This document shows, in pieces, positions 1 through 10,125 of a DNA stretch of 64,000 nt. Below the pieces are notes generated by a model. The model ran no database searches. It was not told where the DNA came from and saw only the letters and a program-made list of their open reading frames with translations. This DNA is from Gnetum montanum (taxonomy: Eukaryota > Streptophyta > Gnetopsida > Gnetales > Gnetaceae): contig MNCI01022067.1 of NCBI GenBank assembly GCA_015680685.1, positions 22,659-86,658 of the forward strand, in the 5' to 3' direction. A program made the position numbers and the translations under genes. Within the stretch, counting starts at the first letter, position 1. The number at the start of each line of letters is the position of its first letter.

Positions 1-15
1 GCAGAATTTTACCAG

Positions 16-90
16 AAGCTTAAGGTTAAGCTTTCATCCACTGACCATAGACCATAGCAGTACCTGAAGCTTAAGGTTAAGCTTTCATAC
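16..90. repeat. short direct repeat with palindromic core
   Basis: Two copies of a ~23-bp unit lie about 50 bp apart. Each contains AAGCTTAAGGTTAAGCTT, which is palindromic apart from the central GG. They lie downstream of the allene oxide cyclase stop codon. I see no gene in 1-572. Confidence 0.6.
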
Positions 91-572
91 ATTCACTAAC
101 TATGGCAGGACCTAAAAAGAAGTTAAAGCTTTGGCACATCCACTGACCAAATTGTGTTTCTGTCAAATAGGACGAAAAGCAAATTCAACATCTGTTTTTA
201 GCATCGTAAGAGTTGGGCTATAGTTCAACAATTGCCAGCGACCATCAAGCTCCATGTTACGTGCACTGCACTCGTAGACGGACACAGCTGATGAGCAGCA
301 TGTGCCTTCAAATTGCCAGTTAAAGATTGAACACATCTTCGATGTAGGTTGAATGGAGAAGGTAATTCATCTCATATTACTGAATAAATCATGAATACAT
401 TAAAAGCTGTCCTTTCTTAAGATTAGAAGAAAACATGTTCCTTTGTCATGGACACTTTATCAAGGAGGGGAAAATACCAAACAAGACTATACAGCTCTAC
501 TTTATACCACACACAGCAGAAGCATTTGACTCAGATCGTAATGTCAAGACTTCCAGGACGTTATTTTAACGA

Positions 573-1818
573 TTATTTGGTATACTTGGGAATAGTTGCA
601 TAAGGCTCTTCCTTCGCTGCAGCTTCAGCTGGTTCTACGTCAGGTGTTGGGGCCACTGGCTCTCCAAGCAAATCCACAGGAAGTTCTGGAATCCCCTCCA
701 AGTAAAATGTGTAGAATAACTTAAACGGATAGACAACCTGCTTCAGCTTCACTTGTCCACGAACTCCATTGAAAATGCCTGTTCCTCCTGTCACCGCAAG
801 GTACGAATCCTCGTACGTCAAATAAGGCCCCTGGAATGTGTAGAAGCAGAAACCTATTTAGTGTTGAGGAGTCAATAAATTGGTTTGATTTTCAGCAATA
901 ATTTTCCGAGTATGATTTGTGATTATTTACCTGAACAGCAATGGTTCCGTAAATGCCAAAGTAAAAGCTGTAAATGGCTTCATAGCGATCCCCATTTTTT
1001 TCAGGAAAATTTTGAATGAGGACACAGATTCCCGATGTTATACCCAGGCGCTTTTGGAGGTTACCACTGTAAAGCTGTTTATAGAAAAAATGAGGATTGG
1101 AAAATAAAAATAACAACTGCTCTTTGCTGTGCTCAAATGCTTGAACCTTTTGGTAGTAGACCCTAGAGAGATAAACCCACGAATTTAAAACCGCAAATAA
1201 TTTAAAAGCGTTTAAAGTTCAGATCACTTTCCTCGTGAAGAATAGGTCAGAAGACCCGAACAGTTTATTACACTAGAAAAGCAAAACGTACGAGAAAAAG
1301 GGCAAAAAAAAAGGAAAAAGGAAAAGGAAAAAATAGCAGACTGCAGCATACCGTGTTGGTAAATGGCACGAGATCTCCCAGGTGGCTTTGTGGTTTCTGG
1401 CTCAACTTGAGCACGGCCGGACTGCCCCTGTTCAAGTGATTGATTTCATACACATAAAGCTCCTGAACTGAACCTGCAGGCAAAAAATCGGGAGAAAGAA
1501 AAACCATGAAGCTGATGATAAAACAACAGCTTCTCCAGGATTCAAAACCCACATCAACAAAACCAGATTTTGCTTACTGTTAGAAGATTCAGCGGATGAT
1601 CCATAAGCAGCATAGGCTGAGCACAAACTGCGAAACTTTCTGTTACCAGAGCTCAGGGGTTTCACTGTTCTGCACAATGTGTTGCCCTTCTGCTGCTGTC
1701 CTCTGAAGCTGCAACTGAGCCGTGTGGCCTGCAGAAGCGATGTGGGTCTCTCAAACTGCAAGCCTGGAGATCTGGCCAAACTGCCTGTAGCATGGGATTT
1801 CGTCAAACGGACTGCCAT
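573..1818 (-). CDS. AOC: allene oxide cyclase, four exons, intact
   Basis: Allene oxide cyclase converts the unstable allene oxide 12,13-EOT to cis-(+)-OPDA in the plastid, the stereospecific step of jasmonate synthesis. Exons read from the minus strand are 1818-1578, 1473-1352, 1074-931 and 830-573. Every intron is GT-AG and the phases join to an uninterrupted 254-residue frame, the usual length for the family. The first ~80 residues are Ser/Arg-rich with few acids, as in a chloroplast transit peptide. The mature part shows family segments: [20 protein letters not shown] (the region carrying the catalytic Glu and conserved Pro of the beta-barrel), [48 protein letters not shown] and [11 protein letters not shown]. 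The start is the first ATG of the open frame, 127 nt downstream of a TATA box. Nothing suggests decay, in contrast to all other coding sequence in the window. Confidence 0.96.
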
Positions 1819-1944
1819 GGATAGATTTAGACCGCAATTCCTTGATCACAGTATTCTTGGGAAGACCTGCAAACTTCTGATGCTTTATAAGATCAGAGTC
1901 CGGGATTCTAGCGTATATCCTGATCTGTGCTGTACCTGGGAGCT

Positions 1945-1952
1945 CTTTTATA
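1945..1952 (-). promoter_or_regulatory. TATA box of the allene oxide cyclase gene
   Basis: The minus strand reads TATAAAAG about 127 nt upstream of the ATG at 1818, leaving room for a ~95-nt 5' UTR. Position and match to the plant consensus support it; no transcript start was available. Confidence 0.7.
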
Positions 1953-1960
1953 AGACAAAT

Positions 1961-2067
1961 GGCCTACATTTGGCACTCCCTAATTCTTGAAGGGGCTAAC
2001 TGGCTTAGGAATGAGGCCTACATTTGGGACTAGCTGATTCTTGACGGCTATGACTGGGTTAGGAATG
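1961..2067. repeat. 54-bp tandem duplication in the AOC promoter region
   Basis: Two imperfect copies (1961-2014 and 2015-2067), each starting GGCCTACATTTGG and ending in a TTAGGAATGAG-like tail, lie directly upstream of the TATA box on the minus strand. They could duplicate cis-regulatory sites of the AOC gene. Confidence 0.75.
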
Positions 2068-3184
2068 AGTTATGACATAGCCGGCATGCCATAATGTTTA
2101 CAGTGTCACAGGCCAGTGCTAAGAATTAGCCCTGCAACGACGGTTTCAAAGCCGTCATTTTTGTTCTTGTTCCTAATTTGACCGCATTGCAGTTGTTCGT
2201 GAAAATTGCTTCCTGGATTGTAATCACAGATTCACAGGCATGATAACGTCATTTTAACAAAACGTCGTGATGTTTTTTAAATATTGCAGACTGTGTTCAG
2301 TGGGTGGGGCTACTTATCTCTGATATTTCGAACGTTGCAAACGTGATAGAGATGCAGCCTGCAAGATTATTTGACCTTGGATACCTTTCTGTAGATGGGC
2401 TGTGCTGTCGTTTGTCGTAAGCACAGTCAGTACACCGCCATAAAATTGAAAAGGAAGATGCCAGGATGATGTTGAACTCTGTACTCAAATCTTATTTGGA
2501 TTTTTCTGAACTTTTGCTTATGACAAGGAATTCGTTAATTTTCAGGTTTTTCTGGACATTTCTCCGGCGTTAAACGTCTGTGACATAGTTATTATAAGGT
2601 AATGCCGAAAGGGTTGGTGATTGTAGTATACAAAAGATTCGTTCAGACATGTTTAAATAATGAGCAATCTCATTTGAAATTGCAATCTTCTCATTGAAAA
2701 TCGCAATCTTCGGGAAGTTTTAAAAAGCAATGAAGCTCATCATGGTGGTGACGAGCAACGGTAAATGCCGAAGATTAAAAAAAGGTTCTGGTTAAGAGGT
2801 GTAGAGCAACATCATGGTATTAAAGCATCAACCAACCAACCAGGGTTAATGAACTGCCTCAGCTTTTTAATATGTGATGTTTTTTATTTTAATTGATGAA
2901 CTAATGTATTAATTACTTTCTCAGAGCCAGTTGGCACCAGTGAAATATCATCATCATCTTTTTATCCTTGACGGGTGTAGTTACAGGAGTTCTCTGTGTC
3001 TGTACTGCAAAGCGACATGCCTATCAATTTGCAATGCCCTTGGAGCGTCTTCATTCCCTTTTCATTATGTTACTTTTTTATTTTTTTCGTCCCTCTTTTC
3101 AGAGAGGGAAATGGTGAAAAAGAACTATGTGGTGGATCCATATTGTTGCGATAGGGCTAAGATAGTGATGATGATTTTTTTTTT
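2068..3184. other. intergenic sequence, nothing recognised
   Basis: AT-rich spacer with no convincing coding sequence on either strand. Short open frames here lack recognisable motifs or splice context. Confidence 0.5.
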
Positions 3185-3385
3185 AAATGGTTTTCTTATA
3201 ATAGCAATTTGACAACCTTTTGTATTCCTTTTCAAAGTGGTTTTCTTTCCTGTAGAAGTGATAAGGCTATGATGATGATATTTTCTTTTTCTTTTCAAAA
3301 AATGTTTTTCTTATAATAGCAATATGAAAACCTTTTGTATTCTTTTTCAGAGTGGTTTTCTTTCCTATAGTAGTGATGTGGTAGT
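3185..3385. repeat. ~117-bp tandem duplication
   Basis: A block containing TTCTTATAATAGCAAT...CCTTTTGTATTC...GTGGTTTTCTTTCCT occurs twice, near 3192 and near 3309, with a T-rich linker. The copies differ by a few substitutions. Confidence 0.7.
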
Positions 3386-3649
3386 TTTTTTCTCATATGC
3401 TCATTATAATCTTTTAACATAACCAAAGCACAAAAGCATCCAAGAGGCTATTTGATGAGCCATGGAACATCCAAGACTCTACCATACAAGTTACAAGTGC
3501 TCACATGCACCAGATCATAATCCACGGATGGACAATGTAATTATGTTAGTAAAGTTTGAGATTGTAGTCTTCCTACTTTGAGTTAGTAAAGTTCAAATGT
3601 ATGGTGTAACTTTTAGTGAGGCATCTGATTAGTTGATGTTGTTAGGCCC

Positions 3650-4197
3650 TTTATACTCTTAAAGGTAAACATGATTGAAGGTAAAATTCTAAGTCTAATT
3701 GACTAGGAAAACATAAATCTATCTTAGCTTAATGTGATGGATCTATGGTCTTGGTCTATCGTACACACTTTGGACTCATGTAGTCCACTAGGATTACCAA
3801 GTGGTATTATTACTGAGCGAATTAAGTAACATTGCTATTGAGTTACCAAATAACAATACTTAGTGCTTGAAACCAGTCGTATCCATTCTGCTTACTAATG
3901 ACATGTAAAATAAAGTGCTTAAAACGTAAAGGATTAATTAAGAAAACAAGGAAATTATTCTAAAGTAAACAAATAGAAAACTAAGTGAATGTTGCAATGA
4001 TGAAAAGTAATCTCGATCTTTATTATTGGTCATGAACTATGTCCAAGTACAATTCACTCAAATAAAGACACTTGCTCAACATCCTATTGCATGGGCATTC
4101 ACTCTATGGCTAACTAAAAAAAACAAACTACAAGAGTTTCACTAAGACTTGGAATAAAAAGCTGTTGATCATGCGTCCAAGTGTTGGTATTTATAGG
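3650..4197 (-). mobile_element. decayed minus-oriented LTR fragment, insertion target of element A
   Basis: This stretch shares landmarks with the minus-oriented LTRs of elements B and D: the GGATTACCAAGTGG block, a TCTCGATCTTTATT block, GTCCAAGTAC and an inverted TATA (TATTTATA, 4190-4195 region). Element A is inserted at ATAGG, and the flank after 39852 may continue the same LTR. Its outer end has decayed beyond recognition. Confidence 0.55.
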
Positions 4198-5140
4198 TGA
4201 TGAGTCATGGTTTGTCAGGTCCTGTTATTGGACCCCTGTTATCGGACCCTTGATATCAGGTACAGGATACTAGGTCTGATAGGTCCTGATATCGGACCCG
4301 CTTTATCGGGTACATGATATTATGACCTCACAAGCGATATCGGGTACGCAATATCGCGGTTCTCGTGTGAGCCTATAAATACACAATGGGGCGCATGGGA
4401 AATAGGCAGTTTTTTAGTGAGTTAGTTTAGTGTTAGAATAGAGTCTTTTTGTCACTTTTTCCTCTTAACTCTTTTCTCCCAGTGCATGTCCACAGTGTGA
4501 TGATTGTAATTGTATGGCACCTTTATTTGAGTGTGATGTACTTGGACACGCACACGACTGCAAATAAAGATTGAGATTACTTCATCATTGCAGCATTCAC
4601 TTAGTTTAATTATTTAACTGTTATTATTATTTATTGCTTTCGTAGTTAATATCTCTTCATCCTAAACTTCTTAAACGCAGAATGAGTACAACTTAATCAC
4701 GAGCATTTAAGTGTGACTACTTGGTATCCCAGTAGCGTACCTAGGCCATACGCTTGGTAATCCCAATGGTAGTCATGCACGAGGTCCAAGATGTGTACGG
4801 ATGATTAAGGAATGAATGCTCATCGCACTTAGGCTAGTTTAGATTCTCTCCCCCTATTTTCTCTTAACATGACTCTCTCTCCCTTTTCCCCCTATCTTAG
4901 CTAAGATTATTTTCCATCGCCTCCAGGAGTAGCATTAGTTTAGGAACACATGATACACCTCACTTTGGACTAAACCATACGTGATAAAGCATATATTAGT
5001 CAAGGTGGAAAGATAGCGAACTGCGATCAACAAGTAACTATTTAGATACCACAACTAGCCCGTTTATGAAGTTTGGCTGGATTGTGCATGAAACACTCGT
5101 ATTCGTATAGTTGAGCGTAGGGGTACCTTGCCACTCATCA
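4198..5140 (+). repeat. 5' LTR of element A
   Basis: The 943-bp LTR runs from TGATGAG to CTCATCA. U3 (4210-4370) is packed with variants of a GATATCGGGTAC motif, followed by the TATA box TATAAATA at 4374-4381. R/U5 contains the GCAGCATTCACTTAG and TTAAGTGTGACTACTTGGTA blocks shared with the LTRs of element B. It matches B-type LTRs better than it matches its own 3' partner at 39068-39847. Confidence 0.85.
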
Positions 5141-5141
5141 T

Positions 5142-5160
5142 TGGCACCATTGTTGGGGAC
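5142..5160 (+). other. primer binding site of element A (tRNA-Asp type)
   Basis: TGGCACCATTGTTGGGGAC lies 1 nt after the LTR. It is a diverged copy of the TGGCGCC...GGGGA site complementary to the tRNA-Asp 3' end that primes Athila elements. Confidence 0.7.
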
Positions 5161-5272
5161 TTAGTTGTTTGTGTGCTAAGTAGAACTTAGGAAATCATTC
5201 ACATTGTTGCAATGAACCCTTAGGGTTGGTTAAGGAAAAGATAATAGTACAGTGGACACTGAATAAGACAAG

Positions 5273-5794
5273 ATGTCTTCTTCTTCGCACAAAACCACTT
5301 CACCACCTAGGACTAACACACGAAGCAATCGGCGGCAGGATACACATGATGTTGATTCGCCAATCCCTCAATAGTTTCGTGTGGTGTATATTCATCCCGA
5401 TGAATATGTACCCAACTTCACCTTTATTCTCCATCAAGACGAATAGCTACATTGACGTGACTTAGAAGGTAACATAGTGTTACCTCTCGACCATTCAGTC
5501 CCAAGTATGCTTCTTCGTGCTCTCACACGGATAGGCATGCAACACTTACACGCAGAATACATTGTGTAGGACTATGATTCGAGAGACTATCATCCCACAG
5601 AGGTGTAACATCAAAGGGATTTGCAACAGGAGAGACACCATAAGTCTTTGAAGGAAAATGGTCCAAGGATGCCCCCCACATTTTAAGCAAAATTGAGGGT
5701 GATGAACCTCCCTCAGGTAGTCGCCCACATAATGATGTTCCTCCCCTTGACTTTGGCCAAGGGGTTGTGTATTAGAACCTTCATTCTACTATTC
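5273..5794 (+). pseudogene. element A gag, N-terminal part, broken
   Basis: The ATG context (agATGTCTTCTTCTTCGCAC) and following sequence align with the start of gag in element E at 48612. That copy is open for ~150 codons; here several frameshifts and stops break it. Recognisable landmarks are the SSSSHK-type start, a VYxHPDEY-like segment and the spot where element B interrupts the frame. Gag resumes at 14491 after the repeated target site ATAAC. Confidence 0.7.
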
Positions 5795-5799
5795 ATAAC

Positions 5800-6632
5800 T
5801 GATGAGTGGCGAGGTACTCCTACACTCAACCATACGAATACGAGCGTTCTCACGCGCGATCCGGTCGAACTCCGCAGATGGGCTAGTTGTGGCACCTAGA
5901 TAGTTAGCCTTAGGTCGCAATTCGCTGTCTTCCCACCTGGACTAGTATTATATTTGTCATGTATGGTTTAGTCTAGAGTGAGGTGTATGATGTGTTCCTA
6001 ATCTAATGCTACTCCTAAAGGCAATGGAAAGGTAATATTAACTAAGCTAGAAGAGAAAGAGTAAGAGAATCTAATCTAGCCTAAGTGCGATGAGCATTTG
6101 TTCCTTGATCATCCGTACACATCTTGGACTTCATGAATGACTACCACTGGGATTACCAAGCGCAGATCCTAGGTACGCCATTGGGTTACCAAGTAGTCAC
6201 ACTTAAATGCTCATAATCAAGTCGTGCTCATTCCGCGTTACTAGGAGATAAGGGTAAGAGAGACTAATTAAGAAAGCAGTAAATAACAAATAAATAAATA
6301 AATAAATAACAAAGTGAATGCTGCAATGATGAAGTAATCTTGATCTTTATTGCCGATCATGTGTGTGTCCAAGTACGTCACACTCGAATAAAGGATGCCA
6401 TACAATTACATTCACCACACTACGGGCAGACACTGGAAAATAATCTATCTCTAGAGGGATCAAACTGCCAGAGCTTCACTATGATCTAACTCCTAATGAT
6501 GTACAAGGGAGAGCGACTTCTTATTTATAGACATTGCGGTGAACTGCGATATCACGTACATGATATCGTAGGGGAAGACGTGATATCGCGGGGGATGCGA
6601 TATTGCGGTGGACGCGATATCGCGGCCCATCA
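5800..6632 (-). repeat. 3' LTR of element B
   Basis: 833-bp LTR in minus orientation. The inverted TATA (TATTTATA) is at 6522-6529. Between it and the outer end are GATATCGCG palindromic repeats (6548-6625). It pairs with 13644-14485. Confidence 0.9.
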
Positions 6633-6786
6633 TACTCCCACAACTGAATAAAAACTCATCCTCGAGTTACAGTAATTACACAGTGGATAGGTATGGGATT
6701 ATTGATGGAAAAAGAAATGGGATGATGCCGCAGTGTGGGAAGAAAACACAACACACAAAATATGTTACAACAAAAAAATTTGGAAC

Positions 6787-9552
6787 TCATGTAGTTCCTA
6801 GTGGCGGTGGCTCCTCCATTAGTGCCTTCCCTTTGTCTTGTGCTCCAGGTTTTGAGGCTTGTTGGCATTGAAGTATGGCTTGGAGCTTCTTCTCTTCGGT
6901 TTGAGGTTCTTGTGCCATCCATGCTAATGTTCCAACGTTTGATGGAGTCGGCACTTCCCACGGACAGGGTAGTTGCAGGATCATTTGGTTGGCTTTGACA
7001 TACCACACCGCGAACACCCGTTGTTCCTCCTCATAGGCTCTAGATTTATCTTTGTATTCATGAAAGTCCATTAGCTGTCAAGCCAAGTTAGTTGCAACGT
7101 CTTTCTGTCCTTGGTAGCTTACTTTTACCACCTCAAGTTCAGAATTTGTGACATCTAGTTTCTCAACCAGCTTCTTGTGCTCTGCAAATTCTGCTTCATA
7201 TTTGATGTGGGTGGAAGCTACCTGTTGCTCGAGCTCTGACCTTGGGCACCCTGCTATTAACATGTCAAGGTTGGCATATCTAAGGTTTGCCAACTCCATG
7301 TATTCTGTCAAGTCTTGAATCTGCAGGTCCCGATTCTTAACTTCCGCTTGGTGGGCAAAGGCATATGTGTCCAATATGGCCCACCAATTAGTGTGTTGAG
7401 CACTGATATTGTTGATTTGAGCCTTGGCCATATGGATCTCCTTCTCCAGGATTTGTTTGTACATCCCCGCCTAATCACAGAAGTGCTCCTTCAGCTTCTC
7501 ATGTTATTTAGCTTCGTTCTACCACGCACATATTTCAATGGTTGATTTTTTACGAATTACGCGTACCTCCTCCATTGAGAGGGTTCAATTTTCTCTGGCT
7601 AAATGACTCACATCTCGGTTGACCTGGATGAATTGTTCTTGTAATTGATGAAAGTGTTCATCGAGAACGTTCTTTTGCTTCTCTACAGTGATCAACCAAA
7701 GATTGTCTGCAACCAACTACTTGTTTTCTTCTTCTAAGGCCTTGAGTGCCTTAAGATGTGCATGGGTTTACGCCTGTGATGCGGAGGCATCCCAAACAGC
7801 TGTCTCCTTTTCTTCCATCACCTTTTTATTCTCTATTATTAATTTTGTTAGTTGCTTGGTTCTAAATTTTTCTAGTTGGTCTACGGGAAAAAATTGCAGA
7901 GAGTCCTGCTGTGTTGCTTGCAAGGCCACGAGTTGCTCTTGTAGTTTCTGCACTTTAGCTTCAGCATGCTCTACCCTTACTTCTATTAAGACTAGCTTCC
8001 CCTTTGTGGAAATGAGGTCTGATTGAATTGCTATTACATCCTGAGGGATGTCAAATAGGGATGTCATTACTTGCCCTGTTTGAAGCAATCTATCAAGTGC
8101 ATCCTCATGTTTCACAGGAGTCATTGAGGTTCCAGCCAAATTTTGAGCATCTCGTGCTCCTGTAAGATCTACCGGTGGCACAACAGGTATGTTGAAGGAT
8201 TCTTTGATATGGTCTGCAACCACATCCATAGCTCCCATGGCATTCTGGTGTTGCATGACCACCACGGTGGCCCCTTCACCAGTTTCTAACTGCACTTGGA
8301 AAGATGCCATGTTTCCTGAGATCTGTTGTGACCATCTACTTTTCCCTCCTCCTATTTGAATAGATATTTTTCCCCTTGTGCGATCCAATGAAATAGTAGG
8401 CTGCTTGGCATCATTGATAACACGGAAGAGGTTTGAGTCATCACGACTTTCCCAATTGACCATCTCAGTGATGGCCCTCAGATGGCTCATCGACAGTTTG
8501 TAGTCTTGCGACGGTGGTGGCTGATCCTAGCCTGTGTTGGGCCTTGCTTCCTGTTGTTGGCTGGGACTTGTGGCTGGAGGTTGACTAGGTCCAACCACCT
8601 ATTCTTCTTCTTGTTTGGGTCCCAGCTCTTTGCCAGTGCTTTTTCTTGGAGCTGGCGCCTTTAGCAATTTAGCATATGAAGTAGTTTGGGCTTTTCAGAG
8701 GACATCATTGGTGTACCCCCGAATACTAGCACGTTGGCAAAGCTTTCTGATGAGACAAGGGAAAGGCAACGCCATCTTCCCTGTCTTCCATTCTTCAAAC
8801 CACCTTAGGATCTCCTTCAAATATAGATGGGGTAGGTTAGTGTTAACTTTTCCCATCAACACTGCACATCCTCTAGCCACATACGTCGATATTCTTTTTA
8901 GGCCCTTTATGAGGAAGAGGTGATATGTCCTGATTTTGAAGTAAATTCTCTCTTCCATCGTCAATTCACCAAATGCTTTGTCTCTGCCATAAGCCTTCTC
9001 TAACCAATCCTTTTGCACATCAGGGTTTGAATGGGTAGATAATCGAGCAACCTGAGGCCTTGTATTTGGAAGGTTTAACACTTCCAAAATTGCCTACACA
9101 GAGAAGTCAACTGTCATACCACAAATATTAATAGTGGTTCCTTGCTCTCTATTTTGCCAAAATTGGTACGTTTCTCCAAGGTACTAGGCACCACTTTTAG
9201 AGAGGATAGGCCAAAAGGGAGATCCTTTGAGGTGATCCCTAATGAACTCAGGAGTGAACTCTGCAAATGATTCAAAATTCAACTCCACAATCACTGCAGT
9301 GAATGTGGAATTCTCATGGATAGCCTGAACGCAATCTTGGGAAAACGCAAGTTGTTGTCCCAGTTTAGGCACAACAGCAGCTCCTCCTTCTGCCTACCCG
9401 GACCGTTCGGTAGGAGGTTCATCTTGATAGATGCTGAATGATTGCTCCTCCTATTCTGCATGTTGTCTGGCAGGTCTTTTTCTTCCACCTCTCTGAGCTT
9501 GTTTGGTTCCACCTTGGGTAGGACCTTCCTGTTGTCCACGTTTTAGGGCCAT
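6787..9552 (-). pseudogene. accessory gene of element B (transposon-protein-like domain plus coiled coils), decayed
   Basis: Read from ATG at 9552, the frame begins with a basic, Gln/Gly-rich tail, then passes through several stops and frameshifts. A region at 9372-8695 contains FTPEFIRDHLKG, a GMTVDFS segment, LTMEERIYFKIRTYHLF and LPFPCLIRKLCQRA. This pattern resembles the 'putative plant transposon protein' domain family (my judgement from motif layout). The middle is open for 240 residues (8490-7768), and the C-terminal half (to 6787) is rich in Leu/Glu/Gln heptads, suggesting coiled coils. Element D carries the same gene at 42358-45055, including the KxxAxxEExxxxVAWYVKxNQM segment near the end. 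There is no pol homology and I saw no clear membrane segment, so a classical env is unlikely. Function unknown. Confidence 0.7.
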
Positions 9553-9622
9553 CTGCAATCACATGGGCCAAGCGTTAGTAAGGTCGTTTTAGAATCTAAG
9601 TTATATCTTATTGCTTACCTTA
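9553..9622 (-). other. candidate 5'-UTR intron of the accessory gene
   Basis: On the minus strand a donor-like TTAAG|GTAAGC near 9622 is followed by a textbook branch point (TTACTAAC) and TTGCAG directly before ATGG at 9552. Element D keeps TTTCAG before its ATGG. The donor in D has changed to GTTATG. Confidence 0.55.
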
Positions 9623-10023
9623 ATTAATGATCTTTTGTTATTACGTGTGATTGTGCCCGAAAGTTTGTAATAATGAGTCCTGTGACTTAGGTGGTTTCCA
9701 TTTTAGTCTCCCGGTATACCTAAGGGTTAAATGATTTTAGGCACAATTATTTTAAGTGTTATAGTTAATTACCCTATCTGATGTCCTTTGGGTGATGATA
9801 AATTTCAAAAAATTTAGGCACTTTTCGGTAAGTGTCTCTCCCCCACAACTAAACTAAATACTCCGAGTTCAAACAAGTTCAAACGGAATAAAAATCGGAG
9901 TACTAGTGAGCGAGATAGAGTGAGAAAAGCAAGGGTTGCTCAATCGCAAGTCGTAGAGAAAAATTTCAAAAACTCCCACCATGTGAATGAGAAAATGATG
10001 CTAAGTGTTGCAGGGAGGTGACC

Positions 10024-10125
10024 TATTTATAGGCGGCTGGGACATGATATCACGTACGATACATCGCGTATGCGATATCATGTGGGACGCAATATCGCGT
10101 ACGCGATATCTCGTCCCTAGTGATG
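10024..10125 (-). promoter_or_regulatory. internal LTR-like promoter of the accessory gene in element B
   Basis: The minus strand has CTATAAATA (10032-10024), preceded by GATATC/GCGTACGC motifs at 10125-10041, including the perfect 18-bp palindrome ATATCGCGTACGCGATAT (10092-10109). The arrangement matches the U3 region of B's own LTRs. The downstream leader (10020-9560) is not LTR-like but aligns with the corresponding leader of element D. It lies ~470 nt upstream of the accessory ATG. Confidence 0.7.

Noticed and set aside
6787-9552. Accessory gene of B and D as an env-like gene
   Set aside because: The position matches env of other Athila elements, but no clear signal peptide or membrane segment was seen and the protein looks coiled-coil-rich and soluble.
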